From Corticium candelabrum (Eukaryota > Porifera > Homoscleromorpha > Homosclerophorida > Plakinidae): 64,000 nucleotides of DNA. A model generated the notes under the pieces. It saw nothing but the letters and a program-made list of their open reading frames with translations, was not told the origin of the DNA and searched no databases. Position numbers and translations under genes: made by a program. Below, piece by piece: positions 63,457 through 64,000 of the stretch; the stretch's first letter is position 1, and every line of letters begins with the position of its first letter. The stretch spans positions 3,006,132 through 3,070,131 of the forward strand of contig NC_085098.1 of the NCBI RefSeq assembly GCF_963422355.1, given 5' to 3'.

Positions 63457-63550
63457 ATGGTCCATAGCAATGGATTGTATCACGTGACCTTGTCCCAGAC
63501 CTCGCGTAGAAGGACCTCTGGAAGTAAAGAAAGGCCTAGTGTCGAGGCTA
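63457..63550. mobile_element. Remnant of the TAGCCTCGACAC MITE in NAGLU copy 3
   Basis: Right two thirds of the element found whole at 29655-29790, starting within it at ATGGTCCATAGC and ending GTCGAGGCTA. A deletion removed its left end together with NAGLU exons 17 (part), 18 and 19. Confidence 0.8.
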
Positions 63551-63729
63551 GGTTAGCAGGTGGTTTCATCAAATGGGTCTGATTGTAGAATCAAGCATTC
63601 AATGCTACCAAATTTGAATCGTTGGATGTCGCCTTTGGATTGAAGTGGACCACAGCAATGAATAGTTATCCTGACAGAGCACAAGGTAAACAATCATAGT
63701 GGAATGAATATTGGTGTGCATGCATACAT

Positions 63730-63867
63730 TAGCCTCGACACTAGGCCTCCCTTTGCTTTCGGTGGTCCAACCGAGCGAGGATAGCAATGGGACTGTATCA
63801 CGTGGCCCGTTGCTATCCTCGCGCGGTCGGACCACCGAAAGCAAAGGGAGGCCTAGTGTCGAGGCTA
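63730..63867. mobile_element. MITE, 138 bp, with exact 9-bp target duplication
   Basis: Ends TAGCCTCGACACTAGGCC and its perfect inverse GGCCTAGTGTCGAGGCTA, with stems extending about 38 bp (through GCTTTCGGTGGTCC). Flanked by TGCATACAT on both sides (63721-63729 and 63868-63876). Unit 2 has a single TGCATACAT and no element at about 29959-29967, so insertion followed the NAGLU duplication. Same family as 29655-29790. A 9-bp duplication suggests a MULE. Confidence 0.9.
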
Positions 63868-64000
63868 TGCATACATGGTACTGTACGTGAGCAACGATGA
63901 CGCCATCTTTAGGATCCGAAAGACGATTTGCATAGAAGTTCTGCATATCGTCGCATTGCAGGTTGATAGATTGACTGTGTTGCTGCACGTCAATCGAGTA

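Overview
The window is genomic DNA from an animal. The evidence is spliced genes with short GT-AG introns, a CTHRC1-type collagen gene family, lysosomal genes NAGLU and CLN5, a CARD plus death-domain protein, a BEN-domain gene and a metazoan-style transposon load. Compact introns, AT-rich intergenic DNA and many (CA)n runs suggest an early-branching lineage such as a sponge or cnidarian. I cannot name the species from sequence alone.

The layout is a duplicated gene neighbourhood in different stages of decay. The reconstructed ancestral order is CTHRC1-like (+), CARD/death gene (-), NAGLU (+), CLN5 (-). Unit 1 (about 1.3-9.0 kb) keeps CTHRC1-1 and the CARD/death gene, but its NAGLU is a wreck. 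Transposons fill 9.0-19.0 kb: a LINE, a dispersed repeat called R1 here, and an old Ty3/Gypsy fossil containing a Tc1/mariner-like element. Unit 2 (about 19.5-33.8 kb) has CTHRC1-2 with one frameshift, a dead CARD/death copy, a complete 21-exon NAGLU and a complete two-exon CLN5. At 35.7-45.8 kb lies a large inverted repeat. Each arm of about 2.65 kb carries an intact CTHRC1 gene (copies 3 and 4, pointing towards each other) and a stub of CLN5 exon 1. The 4.8 kb spacer holds a small four-exon BEN-domain gene. Unit 3 (54.2 kb to the window end) is a third NAGLU copy, lacking its 5' exons and part of its 3' exons.

An almost complete ISL2EU-type DNA transposon (57,771-62,552) sits in intron 14 of the third NAGLU copy. 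It has 560-bp terminal inverted repeats, a THAP/DDE transposase and a convergent SWIM/YqaJ nuclease gene. The equivalent intron in unit 2 is the empty site, so its ends and 2-bp target duplication can be read exactly. A 138-bp MITE with a 9-bp target duplication is dated the same way.

Functionally, the host genes are secreted or lysosomal (CTHRC1-like, NAGLU, CLN5) plus one probable innate-signalling adaptor (CARD/death). NAGLU and the CARD gene were divergently transcribed from a spacer of under 100 bp that keeps a GTCACGTGAT E-box and a TGCGCATGCG motif in both units. After duplication, unit 1 kept one partner and unit 2 the other. Stretches at 33.99-35.7, 46.2-47.3, 47.8-49.7 and 51.5-53.8 kb contain nothing I can recognise.
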